Positions 11,522 to 23,338 are shown, numbered from the stretch's first letter. The stretch is DNA of 64,000 bases from Adiantum capillus-veneris (GCA_014529385.2 CM043971.1:55931209-55995208); one strand, 5' to 3'. The notes: a model not told the origin generated them from the sequence alone. Made by a program: numbers and translations.

Positions 11522-11526
11522 GACAC
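11522..11526. repeat. Target-site duplication, right copy (GACAC)
   Basis: GACAC directly after the right LTR, identical to 6025-6029. Removing the element plus one GACAC restores the reading frame of the interrupted gene. Confidence 0.95.
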
Positions 11527-13742
11527 ATGTTGAGATGGCAAAAGCACTCATACAAGGCTTCATAGATAATAATGCAGATCAAATGCCACATAAGTCAAGG
11601 ACAACCATGCATGGCACTTGGGAAACTCAACGTGTTCTACCAACGATGTACAAACAAGTGGACATTTTGCGGGAAGTAAACGACACACTTGTCACAATGG
11701 AATACAAAACGTTGTCACAGCCAACATTCTCAAGGTTGTGGAACACATTCTTCAAAACAGTCACGTTATCAAAATCAAGCACATTCTCTAAATGTGACAT
11801 TTGCACATCCATAAAGGTCAAGCTCGAGTCTACCAAAAATCAGGTGGAGCATGCTAGATACATGGCACAGAGGAGATCACACATGTTGCAACAAATGAGC
11901 TGTAGAAATCTGTACTATGCTTGGAGGAGCTCTTCAGAAATGTATCCAACCAAGTTCTTGTGCATTATACATGACAAGATGGACCAGAGTAAGACTGTTA
12001 TACCACAAATTAAACCAGTTCCAAAATCTCTCAATGGAGTTGAGAGGCTTCCAGTATCCTTGACAGGAATGCTCACTCATGGACATGGACAAACAACTTA
12101 TGGTCACTTTGCATTGGGATTATGGCCGAGTGATCCCAACTTCACAATTGCATCTCTCTCAAAATGTCTAAGAAACTTAGAAAGAAGAGATAAACATATG
12201 TTTGGTGACTTGAGCTTAGAAAACTCAAGTGTAGAACCATGAACAAATCTTTTTGATTGTGTTTTGTCTACAGCTTCTCTCTATCACCATATGAAAGTGC
12301 TTAAGGAGAAAAACTAGTACTGCAAGGAACAGAGTGCTCAGAATGAAGAGGTAGAGACTGATCTAATCACAAATGTGAATGTGGACACTGAGAATTTTGC
12401 TTCTAGACAAGGAAATGATTGTCCAAGGATGCAATCAATCTTTGGTACTAATGCACATGTACACGAGGATGGCAATGTATTTGGGTTCAAGAGGTTGCCA
12501 AGAACATTGCTGTTGCAACTTGACAATTGTGGTTCAGAAAATAAGAATCGATATGTGTTTGCATACCTATCATTGTTGGTTGCACAAGGAGTCTTTGACA
12601 ATGTACAACTTGGATTTCTTATGGTTGGTCACACTCATGAAGACATTGATGCATTGTTCAGTCGCTTTTTTGAGAAGCTTAGAAAACAAGCCATTTTTAC
12701 ATTTCCACATTTGATGAAGATCTTCAGTGAGTGTGTTAGCATGCATCCAGCACCTTTTCTCCTACAAAAGGTGGCAGACTTTAAAGGATTTGTAAAGGGG
12801 TTCTTACATGATGGAGCAGATAGCTTAGTGGGTCATTCAAAGCCATTGCAATTTAGGTTCTATATGAGTGATGGAATACCTTTGATGCAGTACAAAGTGC
12901 ACCCTAAAAATGTGGATTGGTTACCCGAAAATGGTATAGAGTTATGGAAGAGAAATGACCATGGAGGAGCCAAGCTTCCTGAAGGTGTTCCAAAAGTATT
13001 ACCACCCTTTGAGTATGTTAAAGACAGTGAGAAAGTTATGGAAGGAATAAAGAAGTATGTTAGTTGGTGGAAAGATCACTTGCAAGAGAAAGGAGATGAA
13101 AGTGAGTATGCTAGGTGGATCAATCCAGTTCTTATGTACTGGGAGAATCTCATGCAAGCTATGCAAAACCCTGGACAAAGTGAAAACACTTTATTTGATT
13201 ACTTTTGGCCAAGAAGTATGCGTGAACAAGATCATCCTCTTGAAGTTCCATTGGAAGATGGTCTAGATGAAGCACTTGACATAATAGAGGGCCACTATTG
13301 TGGTCCAATGCGCAACAAACCTGCTGAGGAGTTCAACCCAACTCTTGATGTGGCAAAGGGAGACTTTGTACTTGTGCAACCTTGTGATGAAAATTACCCA
13401 ATTTGGTTAGGAGAGGCAACAACAAATATTGATCAGAACAATGACTCGGCAACCTATCTTCAAGTGAAGATACAATACTGGGCACCAATTTCAAAGAAGA
13501 AGAATGCAAGTGATGTGGAGGTTTACAAGGATTGTTGGAACAAGTATTGGAGAGAGAACATCAATGATCCTCAACGTTGGGAAGACACTAGCTGCATCAT
13601 TTGGGCATGGAAGCCCAAGGGTGGACGAATTCCTGAGAAAATCAAGATTCCAAAGGCAATAATCCTCAAGGCCAAAGAGAGTCAGTTGAAACTTGATGAA
13701 CATGAGGCACCATCAAATGTCAATGCAAATGAAGAGGAATGA
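11527..13742 (+). pseudogene. DUF7869-type gene, 3' part with RNase H-like core
   Basis: Continuation of the gene at 4802-6029. With the copia element removed the codon at 6029/11527 reads CAT and the frame continues without a shift. The segment 11780-11850 has a CxxC pair (KCDICTSIK). About 11970-12000 reads IIHDKMDQSKTVIP; about 12500-12545 reads LLLQLDNCGSENKNR; about 12627-12665 reads VGHTHEDIDALFSR. These three acidic motifs are the hallmark of the family I recall as DUF7869 and have the spacing of an RNase H-like (DDE/D) nuclease core, so a transposase origin is plausible. A C-terminal region to 13742 includes FVLVQPCDENYPIWLGEA, which may be a BAH- or SH3-like fold. In-frame stops at 12240 (TGA) and 12315 (TAG) show it is not functional as is. 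I saw no terminal inverted repeats. Confidence 0.65.
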
Positions 13743-14430
13743 TCGCTTAGCATTCACCTTTCAACTTTGTAATCTTCTAGCAATGGGTCATTATCAACAT
13801 TGATAATGGCATCCCACCTTTGTAATCTTCAAGAAATCTTATTCAATATGAATGGTGTTTTTTTTTCACATTAGTCACCCAAGTTTTTCTTGCAACTTAC
13901 ATTTTAATTGTTTTATCAAATGAAGCATGTGTGGGAAGAAAACTTTGGGTGCATGAGCATGTGTGTGTGTGTGTGTGCACACGTGCGCGTGAGTGTGTGT
14001 GTGTGTGTATTTGTAAACTAACATGTGCAAAAACACTCTAGTGTATAGTATGGTTGTTGAAAACGGACCATATTGGATCTTGCAGACTCATAAGCATCCA
14101 CTAAACATTGTATCTCAGTTTTCATATGTGCAACAACCTAGTACAATACAACCTTACCTCAAGTCCATGAGACACAAAGAATCGTCCCAAATGTGTGAAT
14201 TTTTCCCTATTTTCCTAAATAGGTGTTGAGGGCTCTGCAAGGTGGGAAGACTTCCAACAAAAATTCAAGCAGTAGCATCCACTTGATCTGCAACAATCTC
14301 GAAGGAAGGTTTGACAACAATAGAGTTTTGCACAATAACTCGATTTTAAATGCTCGCAATCAACACGGTCTTTTTCGACAAACGTTGAAGAACCGATGAA
14401 GTAATTAGCAAGGCTAATTACGAGCGACTA
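13743..14430. other. Flank with small hairpin and GT runs
   Basis: No gene. A perfect inverted repeat CATTATCA-acat-TGATAATG lies at about 13790-13809 just after the DUF7869-type stop. A TTTTTTTTT run lies at about 13858-13866. GT/GC microsatellite DNA covers 13961-14009. Confidence 0.5.
13961..14009. repeat. (GT)n microsatellite
   Basis: Two GT runs separated by CACACGTGCGCGTGA. Alternating purine-pyrimidine sequence. Confidence 0.85.
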
Positions 14431-15101
14431 CGGATTTCAACGGATACAATCCTCCCAATGATGGCCCACGGTCAAATACTCTCACAGAGGGTACCCATGC
14501 AGCTATGAGAGGGGATGATAGATATAAATTGCTTGATATTCAAGAGTTTCAAGCACTTCAAGTACGCATGTCTGTGATGGATAAAAGTTTTGCATCTTTG
14601 AATGATAATGTTACTGAATTATCCAACTTAGTAGGGATTAGTAGTGCAATACACGTAACAACATACCAAGGGCTCTGTTGATACACATATGCAAGAGCAA
14701 GGCTCCAATCAGGGATAGGGTCCCCCTCCAGATTCTCTACACTCTCCCAAAAGGAGGTGGACGATTTGTTAAAAAATATAAAGCCGCCAACTTTTAAGGG
14801 AGAGGAAAAAGAGTGCAATAAAGATGTGGTGAATATGTTTCTCAGTAAGTGGGATGGGATTCACGATCTGCAATGTACTCCGGATACAATCTGGGCACTG
14901 CAAACAAGTATGACATTAGAAGGCAAGGCCTATAAATGGTGGATGTCTCCCAAGGAGAAGGGTATCATACCACAGACTTGGGCAGCCTTTGAGACTGTAT
15001 TTAGAAAGGAATTTCTATCCATGAATGAAACGGATAGAAATTGGTTGGCTTGGGATAAGAAGAAGTTTTCTTCTGTTACTCTTTGTGTCATTTTCTTTTG
15101 A
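14430..15101 (+). pseudogene. Ty3/gypsy gag remnant
   Basis: The frame reads through an N-terminal gag segment (HAAMRGDDRYKLLDIQEFQA near 14490-14560) and, after a stop at about 14680, the gag core at 14757-15100, with PPTFKGEEKE and ALQTSMTLEGKAYKWW. This core (retrotrans_gag type) is typical of plant gypsy elements. It ends abruptly at 15101. The zinc knuckle and protease are missing. No LTRs recognised. Confidence 0.75.
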
Positions 15102-15169
15102 ATGTTGATTTTGTTTCCATTGAAAATTCCTCAACGTCGCATCCTTCTCTCTCTTCTCTCCCTACAATG

Positions 15170-15950
15170 GCTACTACTCTCTCTTCTCAACAAGAAAACA
15201 TTGCTAATCAATTAAAAAATTTGTTAATGGAATATTAGGATGTATTCCCCAATGATTTACCACCAGGGTTATGGCCGATACAATATGTGAAACATGGCAT
15301 AGATGTGGTTGTAGGCAATAAACAGGTTAGTAAACCACCCTACAGAATGAGCCAACCTGAGTCTGCTAAGGTGGAACATCAGCTTTTTGACTACCTCAGT
15401 AGAGGTTTCATTCAACCTAGTTCTTCAGCATGGGCTTCTCCCATCCTATAGGTGAAGAAAAAGGATGGTAGCATGTACATGTGCGTAGACTACCGTGGTT
15501 TGAATGCGGTAATTGTTAAGAACAAGTACCCATTACCACGAGTGGATGAGTTGTTTAACAAGCTCACCCATGCTTTTCTTTTTACTAAGATCAACTTGCA
15601 ATCGGGATATCACCAAGTACGCATTCAATTGGATGATAAACCCAAAAATGTGTTCCAAACAAGGTTTGGACATTATGAGTTTCCGGTTATGCCCTTTGGG
15701 CTAACCAATGCACCCACAACTTTCATTACACTCATGGATAGTGTCCTAAGATTGTATTTGGGCAAGTTTGTTATTGTCTTTCTCAATTACATTCTCATGT
15801 ATAGTGCCTCTGAAGAAGAGCACTTGCAACATCTAAAGCAGATATTTGAATTGCTAAGAGCAAATAAGTTATTTGCCAAAGAGTCGAAGTGTGATTTTCT
15901 CAAGGAGGAAATTCACTACCGAGGGCATGTCATCTCAATTGATGGGGTTA
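15170..15950 (+). pseudogene. Ty3/gypsy reverse transcriptase remnant
   Basis: Follows the gag remnant after a deletion of protease and intervening sequence. The frame from about 15176 reads DVFPNDLPPGL, then an in-frame TAG at 15449, then VKKKDGSMYMCVDYRGLNAV and KINLQSGYHQVRI, all classic gypsy RT motifs. The catalytic box, normally FxDD, reads FLNYI at about 15779-15793, so both aspartates are lost. It ends near 15945 in HYRGHVISIDGV. RNase H and integrase are absent. The adjoining 15950-16060 contains CTATATAAAGGGG and may be an LTR scrap. Confidence 0.85.
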
Positions 15951-16059
15951 CACATGGGTTAATCCAAAGTGGGTTCCAAGGCCAAGGGCTATATAAAGGG
16001 GGGTAGGGAGGAGGTTTCTCCATAGTAATTTGCAGGGTTATTTCATACAGTACTATCTC

Positions 16060-17900
16060 TGGTACATGATAAGAAAGGTTGAACAAGATCTTATGAATAC
16101 AACATTGCATGAAACCAAGATACTTTTTTGTGTGGATGGTATAACCTATAACCTTTGCTTTCAGAACTGTAACAAAAAAAATGCTTTTGATAGTCTTATC
16201 ATCCAGCTTTTTGTGTTGCATTTGTGGCACAAAAGCATAAGCTAAACAATTAGAAATGTGCATGTGATCAATAGATGGCTGCTTATCATGCCATGCTTCG
16301 TAAGGAATCATAGCATGCAAGGCTTTGATAAGACACCTGCTCTTTACATAAGTAGCACAAATGACAGTCTCAAGCCAAAATGAATGTAGTAAAGCTTGAC
16401 TCTTGACCATGCATCATACCATCTTCATAAGCGACTTATTTTTTCTTTTAAAAACACCATTTTGTTGAGGTGTATATGACACTACACATTGGTGTTTTAT
16501 CTCATGACTAGCCAGAAATGCATTCAATTCATGAGACATTTACTCCCTTCACTAATCTGAACAGAGGGTGCCCATAGTATATTTAGAGACATTTTAGCCA
16601 TAACCAGAAATTGCTTGAAACACATGAACACTTTGGACTTAGATTCAAGCGAATACATCCATGCATGCTTAGAGTAATCATCAATGAAAGTCAAGAAGCA
16701 CATGCCATCCTTTGGAATCTTTGAACATTGCATCTTACCCAAAATATAGGCTTCACAAACATTCTTAGAAGGCGCTTCAAGAGGTGGCAAAGAAGCATTC
16801 ATATTATTTCTACAAACACTGAAAACTGGCAAAATTCAAATGCCCAAAACATGCATGCCAAAGTTTGCAATTTGAAACAACCTTTGAATCCAAAACTGCA
16901 TTTGCAAATATTGCTCACTTGTCATACAAAGTGAGCTTATACAGCCTACCGCACAAAATTCCAAACAAAAAAAATTCATCACCAAAATTGAGAGCATGAA
17001 TTGTACGTCGATCATCCACAAATTTGACAGCAAGATCAAGTCTTTTAAGTGCAGATACAAAAAAAGTTTCTTTCTGATCCCTAGGACATAAAGCACATCA
17101 ACAAGTGTGAAAGAACTACCATTCCCAATAGTTAGCACAATATTTCCACATTGCATGACAAGATAAGAGGCATCATCAGTACAACTGATCGTATTCTTGC
17201 GGGACAACCTCGAAAGAGGCTAACAAATCACGATGCAAAGTAATGTGCCTTGTAGCACCACTATCAAAGTATCAAACATGTGACTCTGCAGCAAGTGCCA
17301 CACATGCATCATGGACTGAAGTGTCATAAGTATACTCTACACTAAATGCCCACTCCACATTTACATTAGCATCACAATCTCCACTTCCAAAATATTCTAC
17401 AATAGGTGCATTGGTAGTAGGTCAAGCCTCTTTCTTTTTGGCTTCTTTTGCCTTCAACTTAGAACATTGCTTTATCAAGTGATTACTAGCCTTGCAACAA
17501 TGGAAACACATCTTCTTCTTGCCTTTTTTGCCAAAATTCCCAAACGACTTACTGCCACAGGAGAAGCACTAGACACAGGTGATCTGATACTCCCAAAAGA
17601 ACCATGAGAAGTGGTTGTATTGCTATCACCACCTCCTCTTTAAGCAACAATATAAGCATGTTCAACTGCACGCTGTTTAGCCCTGTTATTTCTTGAAAGT
17701 AACTCCTATAACAACAATGTTCATAATGCATCAAACTTGACAACTTGAGGGTTTCCTTGGGTCTTAAGTCTCTAAGTACTAGCAAAAGTCTAGTAAAGTG
17801 AGTGTTGGATATGTTTGTGGCCTTCGGATAACCGAGAGAAAAGGACTCTAAAAGAAGAGGCTGATTGAACTCATAACTAAAATAGAGGGCAACCAATATT
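16060..17900 (-). pseudogene. Ty1/copia internal fragment, copia-2 family
   Basis: Minus-strand fragments in several frames give, from right to left: gag with a zinc knuckle (about 17430-17890), protease (about 17200-17340), the pre-integrase zinc region, and integrase ending near 16080 (AYAFVPQMQHKKLDDKTIKS). The order and wording match the copia element at 22345-24130, so this is an old internal piece of the same family. Both LTRs, RT and RNase H are missing. Many stops and indels. It abuts the gypsy remnant on the left. Confidence 0.8.
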
Positions 17901-18170
17901 GACTATGCAAAAGTTAGTGATGCATGAAATGTGCAATTGAAAATAACAATACAAGAGATAAAGAGTACTAGTCAAAAAGCACGCACCAAGAAGGGAAGAT
18001 GCCCAACACAAAAGATAGAGAGCAACAAAACTCTACAACCAAACTTTTGCATGGTAGAGAGAATCCCCCCCCCCTTTTTCCTGACTCTCTGCAAGGCGAT
18101 CAACAAAGGCATAGTCCTTGGCATATATGAAGGCTTCATTGGCTACGCGAGAGGGACAACATTCATTGGA

Positions 18171-18231
18171 ACTCAAAACTTCTTGAGAGGTCACCCACCC
18201 GAGTAGTGTTTTGACATGAGAGGGCTTAACC
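18171..18231 (-). ncRNA. 5S rRNA-like fragment (decayed)
   Basis: Read on the minus strand, the segment contains GTTAAGC, then after about 22 bases GGGTGGGTGACCTCTCAAGA, then AGTTTTGAGTT. Plant 5S rRNA has, from memory, GTTAAGC, then GGATGGGTGACCTCCTGGGA, then AGTCCTCGTGTT, so the internal promoter A-box/C-box layout and spacing are roughly kept. The 5' half of 5S is not recognisable. Most likely a piece of a 5S-derived SINE or of an LTR of the Cassandra type, which carries 5S sequence, rather than a functional gene. Confidence 0.45.
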
Positions 18232-20225
18232 GTAAGGTGACTAACAATTGAGTAAGACCTCTTTGTTATCTATATGTTTAAAAAAAATGGGGTTAAGCTT
18301 GAATTTTATGTTTACCTATGCTGAACCATGTGTAGAATAAGTATATGAAGGAATATTTAGAATTAGTTAAGTATGCATGTAGGTGGGTATATTATAGAAG
18401 CATTCACTCATAATTAAAGAATAGAATCCATGTTTTTGTGTGACCTTGTTTACCTTAATCATCCTTCACATTTTGACTACTCCTCCCTAATTTTCCCATT
18501 AATCACTTGAAATTGGTATGTGAAGCATGGTTTTCCTTCTACTTTATGGTTTTGTAAGTAGTAATATGTGTAGGTAAATAGATGCATAAACCTCACACGA
18601 GTCATATGCTTATGTTTTTTCAAATTGTTTATTTGTATCCTCCTTATTGCAATAATATAAAGGTGGTTTCAATTGATTTTAATATCACATCCTTTTGCCT
18701 TTTCTGTGTATTGTGTGAGAGATAACACCGTCAAGGAAGAGAACACGAAGTTCTAGCATCATGTCTCAAGCTCTAGTAAATCCTCAACTTGGGGCACCGA
18801 TGAATGAAGTTCTTGATGGCCATCCTCAATTGCAAGTTGACATTGCACTCTCATGTGTCTTAGTAAGTCAAATTGTAAGTTTTTTCATTGTTCATATACT
18901 TGTCCTTAGGACAAAAAGCCTAAGATGTCCCAAAAATGACCAAGAATGAAATTATTATCACGAGAGGGAAGAATGTGTTTTCTTAATCAAGTTGAAAGAG
19001 TTCTTTGGTTAAAGCAAATCTGTATGATCACCATTGAAAGTTATCCCTTGAAAATGAAGCTATTGATAGAGCATCTTCTTACTAGATGGATCTCGTAGAA
19101 GTTAGCGAGAGGATTCCACGGTTAGCAGAGAATAAGATGTGATTAGAAATTGTTGTAACTTGCGGTAAGCGAGTACCCCTAGCAGTTAGCAAAAGGGAAA
19201 GATTTTTCCGCCTTTGCGGTTCGTGAATAAGAAAAACCTTTGCAAAGGCTCTATTGATAGACAAAGAAAGTCCACAGGTAGTGGCAAACTCATAATAGTA
19301 AATATTTCATTTTGCTAAAAGATAGGACTGTCTTCACTAGAATTTGTTTAAGAGATAATTGTTTAAAGGGTTGTATGATTGATCAAACTGTGGTTGAAAT
19401 CAATAAAGAAACCCTGATTGTATATGTAAAACGATTTATAGAACATACATATGTTGAAATTTTAATTTAGTAAAATAGGATTTAATTCTCATCATAACCT
19501 TTGGGATTTTGACCAGGCATTTGGTGTAAGACCCTTATATCCATGAACATGAAGGATAGAAGCCTGCCTCACTTCTATAGCTAATATCCTTGTTTTTTTT
19601 ATAGGTGTCATGAATGGAACCTAAGAATAAAATCAAGCTGCCCCAGTTTTTGCACTTTGCAGAATTCATGGATGATGAGGCAAATGCAAATCAGTATACC
19701 ATAAGAACATTTTTTGATGGAGATCCTCACAATGTTTTAGAAGGACTCCAGTGTTCATGTGTTTCAGTGGGAGCAAAGCATGAATAAATAGAACAAAAGG
19801 TGCACATTTCTAGAGTTTAATCAAGAACATCTACAGTTGTGTGAGGCATAGAGGCTCTCAAAGAGTAAATAAAATGTAGAAGCGCATTATACCTTATTAA
19901 AGGATTGGTGGACAAAAGGTGGAGTCCTAACTAAAACATGAGACATATAAAGTGTTGGTTTAAATGGTGGGAATATCAAATATTACACAAGGGAAGTCTA
20001 TACAAGGTATGCATGTCTACTCCTAGTTTGTGTTTGTTAAGTTAATTTTTGTAATTTTATTTCAAGTTGGTAATTCATATAGAAAACTCTCATATATCGG
20101 CCCATGGGAAAGAGCTCATATACCTAATCAAAAAGTGTGCATGCAAGCCTATTAGCAAGAGAATGAGGAGCCCGTAAGATTTCTATATTTGATGCTTGTG
20201 TCACATATGCTATCAATGCTTACGT
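18232..20225. other. Unrecognised AT-rich DNA
   Basis: No protein family recognised. A small open frame at 19614-19787 is listed separately. The copia element at 20226 is inserted at the right edge. Confidence 0.5.
19614..19787 (+). CDS. Short unrecognised open frame (57 aa)
   Basis: ATG GAA CCT to TAA, encoding a peptide starting MEPKNKIKLPQFLHFAEFMD. It is preceded by a T-run and TAG (TTTTTTTTATAG) that looks like a 3' splice site, so it could be an exon of a decayed gene or gag-like remnant. No family recognised. May be chance. Confidence 0.2.
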   Translation: MEPKNKIKLPQFLHFAEFMDDEANANQYTIRTFFDGDPHNVLEGLQCSCVSVGAKHE

Positions 20226-20451
20226 TGTTGGAATTAGGGTTGCAGAGAAACGCACGCCGCTTGGAGAAGACGAAGTAAGCTCACGGCACACAATAGAGAG
20301 TATGTTACTTAGTGTGCAGTAGAAAGATAGATAGCCCTAGAGTGATGGGCGTATATATGATGCACGGGGGGAAAAACCTCCTAAAGAGGGAAAAATGCCT
20401 TGGTTGTCCTATTGTGTTCACACACATCACTACCACATGTATATGGTAATA
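20226..20451 (-). repeat. Copia-2 3' LTR
   Basis: Matches 25097-25323 along its length (TGTTGGAATTAGGG...GGTAATA on the plus strand). The outer TG of the minus-strand LTR is altered to TA. Next to it the plus-strand TCCCCCC is the polypurine tract of the element. Confidence 0.9.
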
Positions 20452-20541
20452 AATCCCCCCTAGAGTGATGCGGTGAACGAGAGCTGGCACATGAGTAAAG
20501 GGAAGTGCCATGCCTTGAGGAGATGATCAGTCCACAAGGAA

Positions 20542-20574
20542 CCAACACTATCTACACTGACAGTCAGAGCGCAT
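20542..20574. repeat. 33-bp inverted copy of RNase H sequence
   Basis: The exact reverse complement of 20701-20733. It replaces about 80 bp that the related copy near 62.67-62.75 kb still has, so part of the RNase H C-terminus is lost here. Confidence 0.85.
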
Positions 20575-21101
20575 AGGTGTCCTGTGTTGGCACATAAGCG
20601 AAGCTAATCTCTCCTACTGAGATCCTCTCCCTAACATAGTGGTAATGCACCTCAATGTGCTTTGTGAAAGCATGAAAAACTGGGTTCCTTGCAACTGCCA
20701 ATGCGCTCTGACTGTCAGTGTAGATAGTGTTGGCAGTGTCTTGTCCAACACCCAAATCAGCCATAAGGCGTCTAAGCCATACACACTCAACCCGTAGCTG
20801 TGAAGATTGCCCTGTACTTAGCCTCACAACTAGAAGTGGCCACACTAGGTTGCTTCTTGCTCAACCATGATATACATGAACTGCCAAGCATGAAACAAAA
20901 ACCACTTGTGGACACTCGTGTATCAAAACAGCTAGCCCAACCTGAGTCCAAAAAAGCATGTAAGTCTGGCCGCAATGATCCCCCCTTGGGATAAAACAAG
21001 CCAAGATGTAAAGTGCCACTAAGGTAGCGGAAAATCCTCTTGACAGCCTGCCAATGGTTAGACCCTAAGCTATGCATAAATTTGCACCTGTGAGACTGCA
21101 A
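20575..21101 (-). pseudogene. Copia-2 RNase H
   Basis: Frames at 20564-20845 and 20787-21101 carry TIYTDSQSALAVARNP and TKHIEVHYHYVRERIS, the copia RNase H signature, and the upstream WLSKKQPSVATSSCEAKYRA. A frameshift lies near 20800-20845. The C-terminus is destroyed by the inverted insertion at 20542-20574. Confidence 0.85.
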
Positions 21102-22317
21102 ACTGAATATCCGGCCTCATGTTGCATACATAAATGAGGCATCCAACCGTAGTTTGGTAAAGAGTGACATCTACAGGATCACCAACATCATGAAGACTCA
21201 ATTTCAAACCTGTTTCCATGGGAGTGGCAATACGTTTGCAATCCTCCAGTCCAAACTTACATAGCAATGTCACTATGTAACTTTTCTGAAACAAGGCGAT
21301 ACCACCATCACACTGCTTAAACTGTATACCCAAGTAATGATGCAACATCCCCAAATCTTTCATCTTGAAAGTAGCATCCAAATCAGCCTTAAATTCAGCA
21401 ATATGTCTCTCATTTGGTCCAGTAATCAGCGAATCATTGACATAAAGAACCACAATGAGAAGTACATCGCCCTCACGCTTTACATACAATGTGCTTTCTA
21501 TTGGACTGTTATGAAAGCCTTGCTTGACCAAATGAGTGTCAGCTTTCTCATACCAAGTATGAGGAGATTACTTCAACCCATACAAAGCCTTCTTACATCT
21601 GCACACTTTGTCCTCTTATCCTTTCTTGACTAAACCACGAGGCTGCATTACATAAACTTACTGAAAAATGTCACCACTCAAGAAAGCAGTAACAATGTCT
21701 GATTGATGTACATCCCAGCCAAAATGAGCTGCCAATGCACATAGAAAACGCACAGTAGTCATACGACAAGTGGAGCAAAAGTCTCTTCATAATCTATGCC
21801 TTTTTGCTGTGCATAACCCTTTGCAACAAGTCAAGCCTTATGGCGATCGATCTCACCATCCGGCTTGCATTTCAACTTGTAAACCCACTTCGTAACAATG
21901 GCCTTTTTGCCAGGAGGCAAATCACATAAAGTCCATGTGTTGTGCATCATATTTTGATTGCATGGAAGCCATCCAATTTTTTGAATTATGTGGTTCATCA
22001 AAAGACAGAGGTTCCTCAACATCATGTAAGCTAGACATAGCCAAAGCATAACAATCTGATGCATAAGATGCATGGCGAGAGCTTGAACGAGTACGACTAG
22101 ACAAAGGTGCATCCAATTTACTATCACGCAAAGTGTGCACCAGCCATTTTGGCATACCTCTAGCCTGCTCATTTTCAGCCCTTTCCTCATCAAGTACATC
22201 ATGTACATTTGCATCAGTAATCGGCTGATGTGTAACATTTTCAAAAACCCCCATAAGCTGTACATTTGCCTCATTGGAATTTACATTCGTATTTCCACCA
22301 CTGAAAAGAGGCAACAA
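21070..22317 (-). pseudogene. Copia-2 reverse transcriptase
   Basis: RT sequence runs from about 21960 (KNWMASMQSKYDAQ) to 21070 through at least three frames. The catalytic box reads YVND instead of YVDD at about 21433-21444, so one catalytic aspartate is lost. Downstream parts include YLGIQFKQCDGG and NMRPDIQFAVSQV. Region 21980-22317 is the integrase-RT linker. Confidence 0.85.
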
Positions 22318-22397
22318 AGTGTCATAAATGTCCTATGAGCTTACATTACTCTCTCTAGTACATGACAACAAGGGCTGAGCAGAATCTTCCACAAACA

Positions 22398-23338
22398 CTA
22401 CATCTCGTGAAACGAGAATACGCTTTGTTTGCGGATGATACAACCTGTAACCTTTGCTTTCATCACTATAACCAACAAAAAACATTTGACAACCTTATCA
22501 ACCAATCTTTTGCGCTGTGTTTTTGGCACCAAAGCATATGCCAAACAACAAAAAACACGCATGTGCTCAATAGAAGGTTTTCTATCATGCCATGCTTCAT
22601 ATGGAGTAATAGACTGTAAAGCTTTCGTAGGACATATGTTTAGTACATAAGTGGCACACATGATGGCCTCAAGACAAAAAGAAGGCGGAAAAGTTTGACT
22701 TTTGACCATACATTGTGCCATTTCCGTAAGTGACCTGTTTTTCCTCTTAGCAACACCATTTTGCCGAGGTGTATAAGGCACTGTACATTGGTGTTTTATC
22801 CCATGAATAGCCATAAATGCATTAAATTCAAGAGACATATACTCCCCCTCTCGATCAGAACGGAGGGTGCCCATAGTACATTTCGAGACATTTTCAGCCA
22901 TAGCCAGAAATTGTTTGAAGCACATAAAAACTTCGGACTTTGCTTTAAGCGGAAATACCCATGCATGCCTGGAGTAATCATCAATGAAATTCACTATAGG
23001 TAATTTCCCAAGGACGGAGTTTACATGGGCCCACAAACATCACTATGCACAAGCTGCAACCTGCATGTGGCCCTAACTGAACCATCCTTTGGAAACTTAG
23101 AACGCTGCATTTTACCCAAAATACAGCCTTCACAAACGTGTTTGACAGGTGCTTCAAGAAGCGGCAAAGAAGCAACCATATCAAATTCTTGCAAACACAG
23201 CAAACTGGCAAAATTTAGATGCCCAAAACGTGCATGCCACAGTTTTGCATCTGAAACAACCCTTGAATCTGCAACTACATTTGCAAAATTTTTTCCACAT
23301 TTGTCATACAAAGTGAGCTTATACACCCCACGGCACAA
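22398..23338 (-). pseudogene. Copia-2 integrase
   Basis: The pre-integrase zinc region (LWHARFGHLNFASLL, VCEGCILGKMQRSKF) lies at about 23090-23260. The catalytic core follows with FIDDYSRHAW, TLRSDREGEYMS and HQCTVPYTPRQNGVAKRKNR at about 22730-22990. A frameshift near 23030 separates the two. Integrase would insert the element's cDNA into the host genome in an intact copy. Confidence 0.88.

Noticed and set aside
4802-13742. Terminal inverted repeats of a DNA transposon around the DUF7869-type gene
   Set aside because: I compared the flanks near 4.7 kb and 13.75-14.0 kb by eye and found no convincing inverted ends.
18171-18231. Functional 5S rRNA gene
   Set aside because: Only the 3' half is recognisable and it carries many changes, so a pseudogene or transposon-borne fragment is the most that can be said.
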